Below are positions 23,624 to 31,478 of a stretch of DNA of 39,942 nt, piece by piece. The stretch is taken from NCBI GenBank assembly GCA_017503865.1, contig JAFVSI010000003.1:1-39942 (forward strand), given 5' to 3'. Under the pieces are notes generated by a model, which did not search any database, had not been told where the DNA came from, and saw only the letters and a program-made list of their open reading frames with translations. Origin of the DNA: Clostridia bacterium. GTDB taxonomy: Bacteria > Bacillota > Clostridia > Oscillospirales > CAG-272. Each line of letters begins with the position of its first letter. Position 1 is the stretch's first letter. Position numbers and translations under genes: made by a program.

Positions 23624-24483
23624 TACTTTTCACCCAAGCTTTTGCGAATGAAGAGTACACCGAGGGTGTTTCTTCCGCAGTGTGAGGATATAGTACAGCC
23701 CGCACGGGTAATATGTACCTCGTCAAAGGGTGCGATTGACTTGACCTGTTCGACGCACTTTTCGTATATCTCGGTGTCGCATCCCGCGTGCGTTACGAAA
23801 ACGTGGCGGGGAACTACGTCAGAGCCGTCGCCAAGTCTCTCGGCAACGTAGCTTTCGAGTACCTTTTTGAAGGTTCCTCTATATTTCTTCGCAACGCCCA
23901 TTTTTCCGTTTGATACGGTGATGCAGGGCTTTAGCTGGAGAAGATTTGCACCGAATGCCGCAACGGCAGAGCAGCGTCCGCCCTTGTGGAGAAATTCGAG
24001 GTCGTCGACTATAAACGACGCGTCAACGTAGGGGGTAAGCTCCTCGCATTTCTTTGCGATAGACTCGGCACTCTCTCCCGCTTCTGCCAGCTCTGCCGCA
24101 GTCAGCACGAGAAGTCCGCCGCCCGTAGAAAGATTTTTGGTGTCTACAACAAAAACGTTCGGAAACTCCTCTGCCGCAAGGCGTGCGTTGTTATAGGTAC
24201 AGGACATCTCGGCACTTATGGTAAAGAAGACCACCGACGAGCCGTCCTTAGTATGCTCCTTAAAAAATTCCTCGAAATCGGTAAGACTTGGTGCGGCAGT
24301 CTTGGGAAGCTCGCCCGTTGCCTCGTAATGTGCATATATCTTTTCGGGATCAATATCAACTCCGTCGATATAATCCTTCCCGCCAAGACCGACCGAGAGG
24401 GGAACTATCTTTATTCCGTATCTTTCTATAAGCTCGGGGGAAAGGTCCGAGGTGCTGTCACTGCCGATAATTACTTTGCTCAT
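23623..24483 (-). CDS. DegV-family fatty acid-binding protein
   Basis: 286 aa. The N-terminal GSDSTSDLSPELIERYGIKIVPL and central FFTISAEMSCTYNNARLAAEE are the family hallmarks. FIVDDLEFLHKGGRCS, LQLKPCITVSNGKM and the C-terminal GRNTLGVLF complete the two-domain lipid-binding fold. In Firmicutes such proteins (FakB) present fatty acids to the kinase FakA; no FakA gene is in the window. It is the first gene of an operon with GNAT. Confidence 0.93.
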   Translation of the reverse strand: MSKVIIGSDSTSDLSPELIERYGIKIVPLSVGLGGKDYIDGVDIDPEKIYAHYEATGELPKTAAPSLTDFEEFFKEHTKDGSSVVFFTISAEMSCTYNNARLAAEEFPNVFVVDTKNLSTGGGLLVLTAAELAEAGESAESIAKKCEELTPYVDASFIVDDLEFLHKGGRCSAVAAFGANLLQLKPCITVSNGKMGVAKKYRGTFKKVLESYVAERLGDGSDVVPRHVFVTHAGCDTEIYEKCVEQVKSIAPFDEVHITRAGCTISSHCGRNTLGVLFIRKSLGEK

Positions 24484-24534
24484 AACAGAATTTTACTCCT
24501 TTTTATGAATATATGTTGTCATCTCAACAATATT

Positions 24535-24563
24535 ATTGTAGCAAATAATTGTGAATAATTCAA
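24535..24563 (-). promoter_or_regulatory. Promoter of the DegV-GNAT operon
   Basis: Minus strand: TTGAAT (24563-24558), a 17-bp spacer, TACAAT (24540-24535) with extended -10 TGC. Confidence 0.7.
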
Positions 24564-24607
24564 GTTGTTTTTTTTAACATAGTGTCACACTAAACCAAAA
24601 GTTCGAC

Positions 24608-24650
24608 AATTTGGTATTTGAAGGGGTAGAAATTTCGTTCGCAAAATTTG
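24608..24650 (+). repeat. Degenerate type B/type A repeat
   Basis: AATTTGGTATTTGAAGGGG (type B-like) merges into GTAGAAATTTCGTTCGC and AAAATTTG (type A-like). Confidence 0.55.
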
Positions 24651-24664
24651 ACTTTTATTTAGTG

Positions 24665-24693
24665 TTGACAATTTTTCTTATTAGTAGTATAAT
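24665..24693 (+). promoter_or_regulatory. Consensus sigma-A promoter of mntP
   Basis: TTGACA at 24665-24670, a 17-bp spacer, TATAAT at 24688-24693. Both boxes are perfect. The leader is only about 30 bases, so there is no room for a manganese riboswitch. Confidence 0.9.
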
Positions 24694-24726
24694 ATCGCTA
24701 CTGTAGTTTTAGAATTAGGAGTTTTT

Positions 24727-25308
24727 ATGGGTGGACTTATATTAAGTAGCGTTGCGTTTGGAGTGGCACTTGCGATGGACGCTTTTTCGGTGTCACTTGC
24801 AAACGGTCTCAACGAGCCCTGTATGAAAAAACGAAAAATGCTTGGCATTGCGGGTATTTTCGCAATATTTCAGGGAATTATGCCTCTTATAGGGTATATA
24901 CTTATCAAGGTCGCAGAGCATTATTTCTCGTGGTTTAAGCCGCTTATCCCCTGGATAGCTCTCATTCTTCTCGGCATTATCGGTGGAAAAATGATATACG
25001 AGGGAATTACTTCGGATAGCGACTGCCCTTGCTCACAAACGGGACTCGGCTTCGGTGCACTTATAGTGCAGGGAATAGCGACCTCTATAGATGCTCTTTC
25101 TGCGGGTGTCGATATGGAAAAATATATTTTCCCTCACGCACTTGTAGCTGTGGTAATTATTGCGGTACTCACCTTTGCTATTTGTCTTGCGGGAATTTTA
25201 ATCGGCCGCAAGGGTGGCTCGATTATGGCGGGCAAGGCGGGAATCCTCGGCGGAGCTATTCTCGTAATAATAGGTCTTGAGATATTTATAGGCAGTTTTT
25301 TTAAATAA
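24727..25308 (+). CDS. mntP: Manganese efflux pump MntP
   Basis: 193 aa, six predicted helices in two inverted halves. Each half carries the conserved acidic motif: ALAMDAFSVSLANG (about 15-28) and QGIATSIDALSAGV (about 117-130). The aspartates in these helices are needed for Mn(II) export in characterised members. It is monocistronic with a perfect consensus promoter and a terminator. TTAGGAG precedes the ATG. Confidence 0.9.
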   Translation: MGGLILSSVAFGVALAMDAFSVSLANGLNEPCMKKRKMLGIAGIFAIFQGIMPLIGYILIKVAEHYFSWFKPLIPWIALILLGIIGGKMIYEGITSDSDCPCSQTGLGFGALIVQGIATSIDALSAGVDMEKYIFPHALVAVVIIAVLTFAICLAGILIGRKGGSIMAGKAGILGGAILVIIGLEIFIGSFFK

Positions 25309-25310
25309 AA

Positions 25311-25342
25311 AGAGGCGGAGAGAAATCTCCGCCTGTTTTTTT
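25311..25342. terminator. Terminator after mntP
   Basis: AGGCGGAG (25313-25320), loop AGAAAT, CTCCGCCT, then T7. It may also serve the convergent channel gene. Confidence 0.88.
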
Positions 25343-25349
25343 GTGAAAA

Positions 25350-26549
25350 TTACTTATTTTCAAGATCCTTTGAACAGTTGTCGATCTTTTCGTCAACTCT
25401 GTCGAGAGTTTTCTTGGCAAAGTCCTTGCCTCCGAGACCGAATGCGATAGCAAACGCAACAGCAATAGCTGCGAGTATAACTACAAATGCTGTATTAACT
25501 ATCTTCGATGCGATATTGAGCTGACTAAGTATCATAAAGCCCGCAAGTGTAAATATGGCAACCTTAACTATCTTTGCAAGGTGAGCTGCCTTTTCGTTAG
25601 CCTTGACGATAACTGCTTCAAGCATATTTGCACCGACAAAAGCAACAACGAGAATGAGGGCTGCCTTGACAACCAAGGGAAGGTAGGAAAGAAGAGCGGA
25701 AACTATCATTGTGAGGATCGGAAGATTGAGAGCCTCAATTCCTTGTGCCGCAACAAAGATAATAATTATAGTTCTTACGAGATTAACTGTTGTCTTTGTG
25801 GCAGAAGCCTTGAACTGCGGAACTACCTTCTTTACGGCATTGTCAAAGTTTGTAGCGATAAGCACGTTATAGAGAAGACCGCAAGCGAGGCTTGCAACGA
25901 AGACGCCAACGGTAACTACGACGATGGCAAGAATAATAGAGGGAATTGCTCCGAAAATAGAGTTGACTATTGAGAGAGCGGGAGCGGAAACAGCCTCTAT
26001 ATCAAGAACGAGAAGAGCTTGAACGATGGTGACGAGGATAATTACTCCCATAAGTACTTTAACGAGGACATCGGAGATAAGAACTGTTTTTCTTTCCTCT
26101 TCATCAACTCTCTTTATGAGGTTGTCGATCTTGGTTTTCTTGAGAAGAACAGCAACTATTTGTCCAAGTATTTGTGCAACGAGGACTCCTACGTAAACGA
26201 GGATAATTGCCGCAATGATATTGGGAAGATAGCCTATAAATGACGAAACGAAGCCTTCGATTGGACCGGAAACACTGTTAATTCCAAGTGCCGAGAGGGC
26301 AGAGGGAAGAAAGAGAAGGAAAACTATGAGATAAACAAGCTTTCCAATAAAAGACATAGATGTACCGAGCTGTCCTTCGTTCACTCCCCATTTATCAAGC
26401 TTTGAATCAAGCTTGATGAGCTTGAGAAGCTTTACAACGAGCCAACTTGAAAGTCCTGCGGCAAGAAAAGCAAGTGCAAGAAAGACGATAAACTGAACGA
26501 GACCTATTGACCAGATGTCTCTGATGTAACCCATAATTGTGTCGAACAT
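25350..26549 (-). CDS. Mechanosensitive-channel-like protein with conserved TM-helix repeats
   Basis: 399 aa, very hydrophobic. Three internal repeats of the conserved TM helix (PF05552-like) start with LPNIIAAIILVYVGVLVAQ, IPSIILAIVVVTVGVFVAS and LPLVVKAALILVVAFVGANM. The end, AFAIAFGLGGKDFAKK, matches the segment that in MscS-type channels leads into the beta domain, but here the protein stops soon after with a charged tail. It is therefore probably a CmpX-like membrane protein without the full MscS gate. AAAGGAG lies before the ATG. Single gene. Confidence 0.82.
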   Translation of the reverse strand: MFDTIMGYIRDIWSIGLVQFIVFLALAFLAAGLSSWLVVKLLKLIKLDSKLDKWGVNEGQLGTSMSFIGKLVYLIVFLLFLPSALSALGINSVSGPIEGFVSSFIGYLPNIIAAIILVYVGVLVAQILGQIVAVLLKKTKIDNLIKRVDEEERKTVLISDVLVKVLMGVIILVTIVQALLVLDIEAVSAPALSIVNSIFGAIPSIILAIVVVTVGVFVASLACGLLYNVLIATNFDNAVKKVVPQFKASATKTTVNLVRTIIIIFVAAQGIEALNLPILTMIVSALLSYLPLVVKAALILVVAFVGANMLEAVIVKANEKAAHLAKIVKVAIFTLAGFMILSQLNIASKIVNTAFVVILAAIAVAFAIAFGLGGKDFAKKTLDRVDEKIDNCSKDLENK

Positions 26550-26722
26550 AACATTTCTCCTTTACTTAATTTAATTTTAGGGGTTATAATAATTATAACA
26601 TAAAGATTTTTGTATTTACAATAAATTACTCTCAATATTTTCAAAAAGTTCATAATAATCGGTGTTATAACAAGGAGAAACAAAAAATTTTTTAATTGTT
26701 TATTTTATTTACAAGATTTTTA

Positions 26723-26751
26723 TTGCAAATCAAGAAAAAAAGTGATATAAT
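26723..26751 (+). promoter_or_regulatory. Promoter of purC
   Basis: TTGCAA at 26723-26728, a 17-bp spacer, TATAAT at 26746-26751 with extended -10 TGA. The 36-base leader holds no purine riboswitch. Confidence 0.8.
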
Positions 26752-26787
26752 AAACATTGGAATTTTTGCAAAAGGAGCAATAAAACA

Positions 26788-27486
26788 ATGAAAAAGCTTT
26801 ATACAGGCAAGACAAAGGACGTTTACGCACTTGACAACGGCAACGTGCTTCTCAAGTTCAAGGATGACTGTACGGGTAAGGACGGAGTGTTCGATCCCGG
26901 TGAGAACACGGTAGGACTTACTATTGACGGCATCGGAAAGGCTAACCTTGAGACCTCGGTCTACTATTTCGAGATGCTCAAGAAGGCAGGAGTTAAGACT
27001 CACTACATAAGTGCAAATCTTGATGATGCTACTATGGAAGTTCTCCCCGCAGAGTGCTTCGGCAAGGAGCTTGGCGGTGGCGGACTTGAGGTTATCTGCC
27101 GTCTCGTTGCTACGGGTAGCTTTATCCGCAGATACGGCGAGTACATCAAGGACGGTACACCTCTTGAGGGCGGCTACGTTGAGTGCACCTTCAAGAATGA
27201 CGAGAAGGGCGATCCGCTCGTAACAGGCGAGGGACTCGTTGCTCTTAAGGTTATGACCGAGGAGATGTTCAAGTCTCTTAAGGAACAGACACTTAAGATC
27301 ACAAAGATAGTTGCAGACGACCTCAAGACCATAGGTCTTGACCTCTGGGACATCAAGTTTGAGTTCGGTTATAACAACGGCGAGGTGGTTCTTATTGACG
27401 AGATCGCTTCGGGAAATATGCGTGTCTATAAGGACGGCGTTATCGTTCCCCCCGTTGAGCTTACAAAGCTTATCAACAATAGATAA
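26788..27486 (+). CDS. purC: Phosphoribosylaminoimidazole-succinocarboxamide synthase (SAICAR synthetase)
   Basis: 232 aa, usual length. ATP-binding start [13 protein letters not shown], then [17 protein letters not shown] (the substrate-binding signature) and [16 protein letters not shown] near the end. It joins CAIR and aspartate with ATP in purine synthesis. It stands alone with its own promoter and terminator and not in a pur operon. AAAGGAG precedes the ATG. Confidence 0.95.
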   Translation: MKKLYTGKTKDVYALDNGNVLLKFKDDCTGKDGVFDPGENTVGLTIDGIGKANLETSVYYFEMLKKAGVKTHYISANLDDATMEVLPAECFGKELGGGGLEVICRLVATGSFIRRYGEYIKDGTPLEGGYVECTFKNDEKGDPLVTGEGLVALKVMTEEMFKSLKEQTLKITKIVADDLKTIGLDLWDIKFEFGYNNGEVVLIDEIASGNMRVYKDGVIVPPVELTKLINNR

Positions 27487-27489
27487 AAC

Positions 27490-27531
27490 AAAAAATACTC
27501 CGCTTGAAATTCAAGCGGAGTATTTTTTTAA
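27490..27531. terminator. Bidirectional terminator after purC
   Basis: AAATACTCCGCTTGAA pairs with TTCAAGCGGAGTATTT, with A-rich and T-rich flanks on either side. It serves purC and the convergent secreted-protein gene. Confidence 0.92.
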
Positions 27532-28166
27532 CTTGTGTGACGCTGTTGCCAACGGGTAACGTCTATTGATTTGCCAATATCGGAATTGCTTATCGCAATT
27601 ATTGGTGCATCGCCAATATAGCTTCTGTCTGCATCCCAAATACCGTCAATCTTAAGAAGTATAGTCTTGTATGCTAAAATAGAATCCTGTCCTATAGTTG
27701 CGGCATCCAGGGCAGCCAAAGAGAAGGTGTAGGCAATATATTCGACGTCGCTGACTTTTTCTATGGCGAAATACAACTTATTAACGGGATCGTTGTCGTC
27801 AAGCATAAACTTTAGATGACCGCCCGTTGTGTGCTGGTCACAATAAACTACGTCACCCGGATTTTTGAGATAAGTGTGGACTATCGGTTTTTTGTTTATA
27901 TTAAGACCGTATCCCTTATCATTCTCATTTAAAATAAGAGTAACGAGCGACAAATGGTTTGTGCCAAGCTCGGTATCCTGTTCGTCGTCAGGTAATACTT
28001 CTTCGGGAGCATAGTGAAAGTCACCCATAGCTCCGCCGTGTTTCGTGTGGGATACAGGCTCGGTCGGTTGAAAATATATCCAAGAGCCGAATACGCCCGA
28101 CGATATTGAGAGTGACAGCATCAGCAATAATGCCGTCAAAAAGAATATTGATGTTAGCTTTTTCAT
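27528..28166 (-). CDS. Secreted protein, probable second substrate of the SipW-type peptidase
   Basis: 212 aa. The N-terminus is a long hydrophobic signal (MKKLTSIFFLTALLLMLSLS) followed by ISSGVFGSWIYFQPTEPV. The glycine-aromatic-Trp context resembles that of SipW-dependent signal peptides, such as IGGVYAAWVYP in the TasA-like gene upstream. The mature protein has no family I recognise and looks beta-rich, with a single Cys in VYCDQHT. It lies 44 bases after the signal peptidase gene and ends the operon. Confidence 0.75.
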   Translation of the reverse strand: MKKLTSIFFLTALLLMLSLSISSGVFGSWIYFQPTEPVSHTKHGGAMGDFHYAPEEVLPDDEQDTELGTNHLSLVTLILNENDKGYGLNINKKPIVHTYLKNPGDVVYCDQHTTGGHLKFMLDDNDPVNKLYFAIEKVSDVEYIAYTFSLAALDAATIGQDSILAYKTILLKIDGIWDADRSYIGDAPIIAISNSDIGKSIDVTRWQQRHTS

Positions 28167-28210
28167 AACTCTTGTACCTTTGTTTCGTTACTGTTGAACG
28201 GTATGCTTTA

Positions 28211-29011
28211 TTATTCGTCAGTCTCTGCCGTTTCTTCCTTCGGTAAGATTTTTGCGAGTCTTTCTTCGGAGACTTTAGATAATTTCTTTTCAATAAAGGG
28301 AAGAACTCCCATAGCAAAAACGGTAAGTAGCATACACAATCCGCCCGCAAAGGTTCTCATAAAATATATGAAGCTTCCGACAAATGGGATTTTTATCCCG
28401 CTGTAAATACTCTTCATTTGGCTGTATCTTACGGGAAATCTGTCCCTGAGGTCATTTGCATCTCCCTGTAAAACGAAATATCTTTCGTTTGGGTGCGATT
28501 TGTTCGGCTCCTCTATATCGACAATACGATGAATTATCATATTTCCGTCCACCTCGTAAACGACAATGTCGTAAACCTTGAGGTCTTCTTCCCTCGGAAG
28601 CTCTTTTAGAACAACGAGGTCAAATGTGTCTATTTGGTTTGTGACGTTATCGCGTATAAGGTGTGTGTTTTTTTCACTTATCGTTGACATTGAAGGGCTG
28701 ACGACGACTTTAAGCACAGGGAGCTTGCCTACTCGTCCGTCCTCGGTGACGGCAATAATCGTGGAAAAGACAAATAATCCAACAAGTAAAATGCAAAAGA
28801 ATGCGGGAAGCACTGAACCGAAAAAGATAGACCAACGACTGCGTTTTTCTTTTCTTTTTTCGGCATCCGCCTTTATTTGTTCGTCTTCGATTCCGAGTCT
28901 TATCGCACGCAATTGCATTTTTATCATAGAAGTCAACATAAATGAAAAGACGGCTACGAGCGATACAAATACAAAAATGCAGAGGATAAGAACGTAAATA
29001 TCAAAATTCAT
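28211..29011 (-). CDS. SipW/ER-type signal peptidase I
   Basis: 266 aa. A membrane helix near the N-terminus (about 5-30), then a charged linker and a second helix (about 60-86). VSPSMS carries the catalytic serine (about residue 109). NMIIHRIVDIE carries the histidine that replaces the bacterial lysine and marks the archaeal/ER (SipW) type. LQGDANDLRD matches the conserved GD box. A C-terminal helix follows. It cleaves precursors of biofilm-fibre proteins in Bacillus. No clear ribosome binding site precedes ATG 29011, so the start is uncertain; an internal ATG is possible. It lies between its two probable substrates. Confidence 0.87.
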   Translation of the reverse strand: MNFDIYVLILCIFVFVSLVAVFSFMLTSMIKMQLRAIRLGIEDEQIKADAEKRKEKRSRWSIFFGSVLPAFFCILLVGLFVFSTIIAVTEDGRVGKLPVLKVVVSPSMSTISEKNTHLIRDNVTNQIDTFDLVVLKELPREEDLKVYDIVVYEVDGNMIIHRIVDIEEPNKSHPNERYFVLQGDANDLRDRFPVRYSQMKSIYSGIKIPFVGSFIYFMRTFAGGLCMLLTVFAMGVLPFIEKKLSKVSEERLAKILPKEETAETDE

Positions 29012-29058
29012 AACAAACGCTTGTTTATTTTAAAGCTTCGATTGCCTACTAAAAAACG

Positions 29059-29694
29059 TTATACGGTTGCGGGTGCTTCAGAGATGGTAAACGTGAAATT
29101 ATAGGAAGAGAGTGCGTTGTCGAAAAGAACGTTCTCTGCGTGTGTTTCGAGCGTTACGTCTGTGTCTTCACAGAAGGTAAGGCAGTCAAGCACCTCTTGT
29201 GCGGTGAGTGTGTACCAGAAGTTTCCGTCACCCTTCGAGGAATCGAGGTCTTCTTCGGAAACGAGTATTGTAGAGTATGCTACGGTAAAGATAGAAACGT
29301 CATTTCCTTCATCGTTTTCAACCTTTGTTCCTGAGGTTACCGCTATTGTGATCTGAAGGTCAATGCCGTCGAGATATTCGGTAGCCGCACCCTCTGCGGG
29401 GGTGAAGTAGAAATCGAAGGAGCCATCGGCAATAGGCATTGCAAGGTAGTTTGCTCCGCCGTGATTTCTTGCATCGTCTATCTTAATGGTGAAGTCGTCG
29501 GACGCGGAATCAACGTGGATAGTACCGTTTGATATACCCGATGTTTCAACTGAGAACATATCGGAGGTGTAGGTCTTGTCCGCTGTTCCTATTGCGGCAT
29601 TGTTGCTGGGGTAAACCCAAGCTGCATATACTCCGCCGATGGTAACAACGAGAGCGAGAGCAACAAAGAGGCTGATTTTTTTCAAGAATTTCAT
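29059..29694 (-). CDS. TasA/CalY-like secreted protein with a SipW-type signal peptide
   Basis: 211 aa from ATG 29694, because AAGGAG lies nine bases upstream; an earlier in-frame start would add 35 residues that precede the promoter. The signal MKFLKKISLFVALALVVTIG ends in GVYAAWVYPSNNAAIG, the pattern of SipW-dependent substrates (compare GGTYAxW in TasA and camelysins). The mature part is acidic and beta-rich with Ser, Thr and Asp. In Bacillus such proteins form extracellular fibres; here that is inference. First gene of a three-gene operon with the signal peptidase and a second substrate. Confidence 0.82.
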   Translation of the reverse strand: MKFLKKISLFVALALVVTIGGVYAAWVYPSNNAAIGTADKTYTSDMFSVETSGISNGTIHVDSASDDFTIKIDDARNHGGANYLAMPIADGSFDFYFTPAEGAATEYLDGIDLQITIAVTSGTKVENDEGNDVSIFTVAYSTILVSEEDLDSSKGDGNFWYTLTAQEVLDCLTFCEDTDVTLETHAENVLFDNALSSYNFTFTISEAPATV

Positions 29695-29769
29695 AATTGC
29701 AATCTCCTTTTTTAAAAAATTTTTAATGATGTGTTTCAAAAGACAATTCGATCTACGAACTGCAAGAAA

Positions 29770-29799
29770 ATTATACCATACCAAAAAAATAGCTGTCAA
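29770..29799 (-). promoter_or_regulatory. Promoter of the TasA-like/SipW operon
   Basis: Minus strand: TTGACA (29799-29794), an 18-bp spacer, TATAAT (29775-29770) with extended -10 TGG. Confidence 0.8.
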
Positions 29800-29842
29800 T
29801 ATTTTTTGAGAAATTTTCTACGGCCAAATTTATATAAATCCA

Positions 29843-29870
29843 TTGACAAAAAAGAGGGGTTTGGTATAAT
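29843..29870 (+). promoter_or_regulatory. Promoter of the acyltransferase gene
   Basis: TTGACA at 29843-29848, a 16-bp spacer, TATAAT at 29865-29870. Confidence 0.8.
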
Positions 29871-29913
29871 TAGATAGGAGTGTTATTGCCATATTTTAAT
29901 ACTGAAAGGAAAA

Positions 29914-31158
29914 ATGGAAATGAGACCTACGATAAGTGAGCTTATGACGTCTCTTGGCTGCACAAAATGGCCTGAGCGTTGGGCAGAGATATACGACGGC
30001 ATAATGGACCAGTACGAAAAGTACGGCTGTGAGTTTGCCGATCCTATCTTCTATGACAAACTTGGTGACAGATACAACTGTCTTAAGGATTACAGGGAGT
30101 ATTATAAAGAGGCTGCGGCGGAAATTGCAAAGGACGACAATCTTTGCCGTTTGCTTATGCTTCTTTGCACTGTTGCAAAGGACAGAGGACACGCTCCGAG
30201 TGAGTTCGAGCAATTTACGCCCCCCGTCGCCCCCGGTGGCAAGCGTGAGATAAAATACGATATGCTAACAGGTCTCGTTATGTGTGCGACGTACGACTAT
30301 ACTTACGGACTTCTTACGGCACATCACGTTCCCGAGAAGCATATAAACTACATAATGAACATATATTCTGCGATGATCTCGACCTTCAAGGCACGTAACA
30401 ACGGTGCTCCCGGTGCTATGTCCTGGACTTGGTATCAGCGTACGGCAGTTGAGGCAATTCTTTACCGTACCGGCAGACTTGAGATAGAGATAAACCTCAA
30501 GTTTTCGCAGAGAGCTATGGTCTTCCGCAATCTTGCCGATAAGGATACGCTTGTTACTCTTGCAGCGGCAGGAAAATTCCACAGAGACGGACATCTTCTC
30601 GGTTCAAAGTATTTTGAGGACGAGGAAGGCTCGTTTGAGGGTGTTGTTGAAGAGAGTGATGACGCCTATATAGGCTATCCCTATGATGAGCGTGGTCTTG
30701 TCGTCAACAAAAAGAGAACGCTTAAGAAGAGTGAGTGGGAGAAGTACATCGAGCCGGGCGATCCCGTTGTCGGACTTCACATTCCCCCCGGAGGCGGAAT
30801 GACACCCGAAAAGGTTGACGAGGCGTTCAAGGAAGCAAAGGAATTTCTTGATACCTGCTATCCCGACTTTAAGTACAAGGCAATTACTTGTGCGAGCTGG
30901 CTTATGGATCCCCAGCTTTGCACCATTCTCGGAGAGGACGCAAATATATCCAAGTTTATAAGAAGATTTATTCCTCTCTGCCACAAGAGCATGGGACGTG
31001 GGGTTATGAGCTTCGTGTTCCTTCAGCCAAAGCCAGCTGAGGCAGTTATTGAAAATCTCCCCGAGGAGACCTCGCTTCAGCGTAAGATAAAGCAGCATTA
31101 CCTTAATGGCGGCTGTGTTTACGAGTGGGGCGGATTTATCCCAAAGGATAGAATTTAA
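29914..31158 (+). CDS. GNAT-like two-domain acyltransferase family protein
   Basis: 414 aa. An N-terminal helical region (about 1-150; ISELMTSLGCTKWPERWAEIYDGI) is followed by a GNAT-like second half: VVGLHIPPGGGMTPEKVDEAF and TCASWLMDPQLCTILGEDANI, which match the acyltransferase domain-containing family (NAT_N plus GNAT_C type) that is widespread in Clostridia. The substrate is not known. It starts with ATG 29914; a second ATG two codons later (29920) is also possible. Two bases separate it from a small gene, so they are co-transcribed. Confidence 0.75.
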   Translation: MEMRPTISELMTSLGCTKWPERWAEIYDGIMDQYEKYGCEFADPIFYDKLGDRYNCLKDYREYYKEAAAEIAKDDNLCRLLMLLCTVAKDRGHAPSEFEQFTPPVAPGGKREIKYDMLTGLVMCATYDYTYGLLTAHHVPEKHINYIMNIYSAMISTFKARNNGAPGAMSWTWYQRTAVEAILYRTGRLEIEINLKFSQRAMVFRNLADKDTLVTLAAAGKFHRDGHLLGSKYFEDEEGSFEGVVEESDDAYIGYPYDERGLVVNKKRTLKKSEWEKYIEPGDPVVGLHIPPGGGMTPEKVDEAFKEAKEFLDTCYPDFKYKAITCASWLMDPQLCTILGEDANISKFIRRFIPLCHKSMGRGVMSFVFLQPKPAEAVIENLPEETSLQRKIKQHYLNGGCVYEWGGFIPKDRI

Positions 31159-31159
31159 G

Positions 31160-31351
31160 ATGTTTGCGGTAGTTCACAAGGAATACGGAGAGGGATATGC
31201 CATCTGTTTTCGTGAAAAGGGAGACAAGACCTTTATCGTAGTCGATTTTGGCGAGGATAAAAGGGAATTCGCCTTTCCCGATGACTTCTCGGACAAGCTT
31301 GTGGCAAAGGATGAGGAGATACAGAAGGATATTCTTTCGGAAATTAAATAA
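31160..31351 (+). CDS. Small SH3/tudor-like protein
   Basis: 63 aa from ATG 31160, which begins one base after the stop of the acyltransferase gene. An upstream in-frame ATG (31106) would overlap that gene heavily. The sequence VVHKEYGEGYAICFREKGDK, then FIVVDFGEDKREFAFP, resembles the small barrel domain found at the ends of some UvrD- and RecQ-type helicases and CarD-like proteins. Here it stands alone. It may bind nucleic acid or partner with the acyltransferase; both ideas are speculative. Confidence 0.6.
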   Translation: MFAVVHKEYGEGYAICFREKGDKTFIVVDFGEDKREFAFPDDFSDKLVAKDEEIQKDILSEIK

Positions 31352-31386
31352 AAAATGGGCGGTCAATTTTGACCGTCCGTTTTTAT
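31352..31386 (+). terminator. Terminator of the acyltransferase operon
   Basis: CGGTCAA pairs with TTGACCG (31360-31375), extended by a GGG/CCG partial match and followed by T5. Confidence 0.75.
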
Positions 31387-31400
31387 TTCCCGAAAATTGC

Positions 31401-31429
31401 TTGACAAAAAGGAACATTGGTGATATACT
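31401..31429 (+). promoter_or_regulatory. Promoter of the OPA-type transporter gene
   Basis: TTGACA at 31401-31406, a 17-bp spacer, TATACT at 31424-31429 with extended -10 TGA. Confidence 0.82.
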
Positions 31430-31478
31430 TTCGCATAGTGTTGTTAAGGATATTATATTATTGAAAGGTAGTTCGAAA

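Noticed and set aside
24564-24726. Manganese (yybP-ykoY) riboswitch before mntP
   Set aside because: The leader after the promoter is only about 30 bases, too short for the aptamer.
26752-26787. Purine riboswitch before purC
   Set aside because: Only 36 bases lie between the -10 box and the ATG, with no aptamer-like structure.
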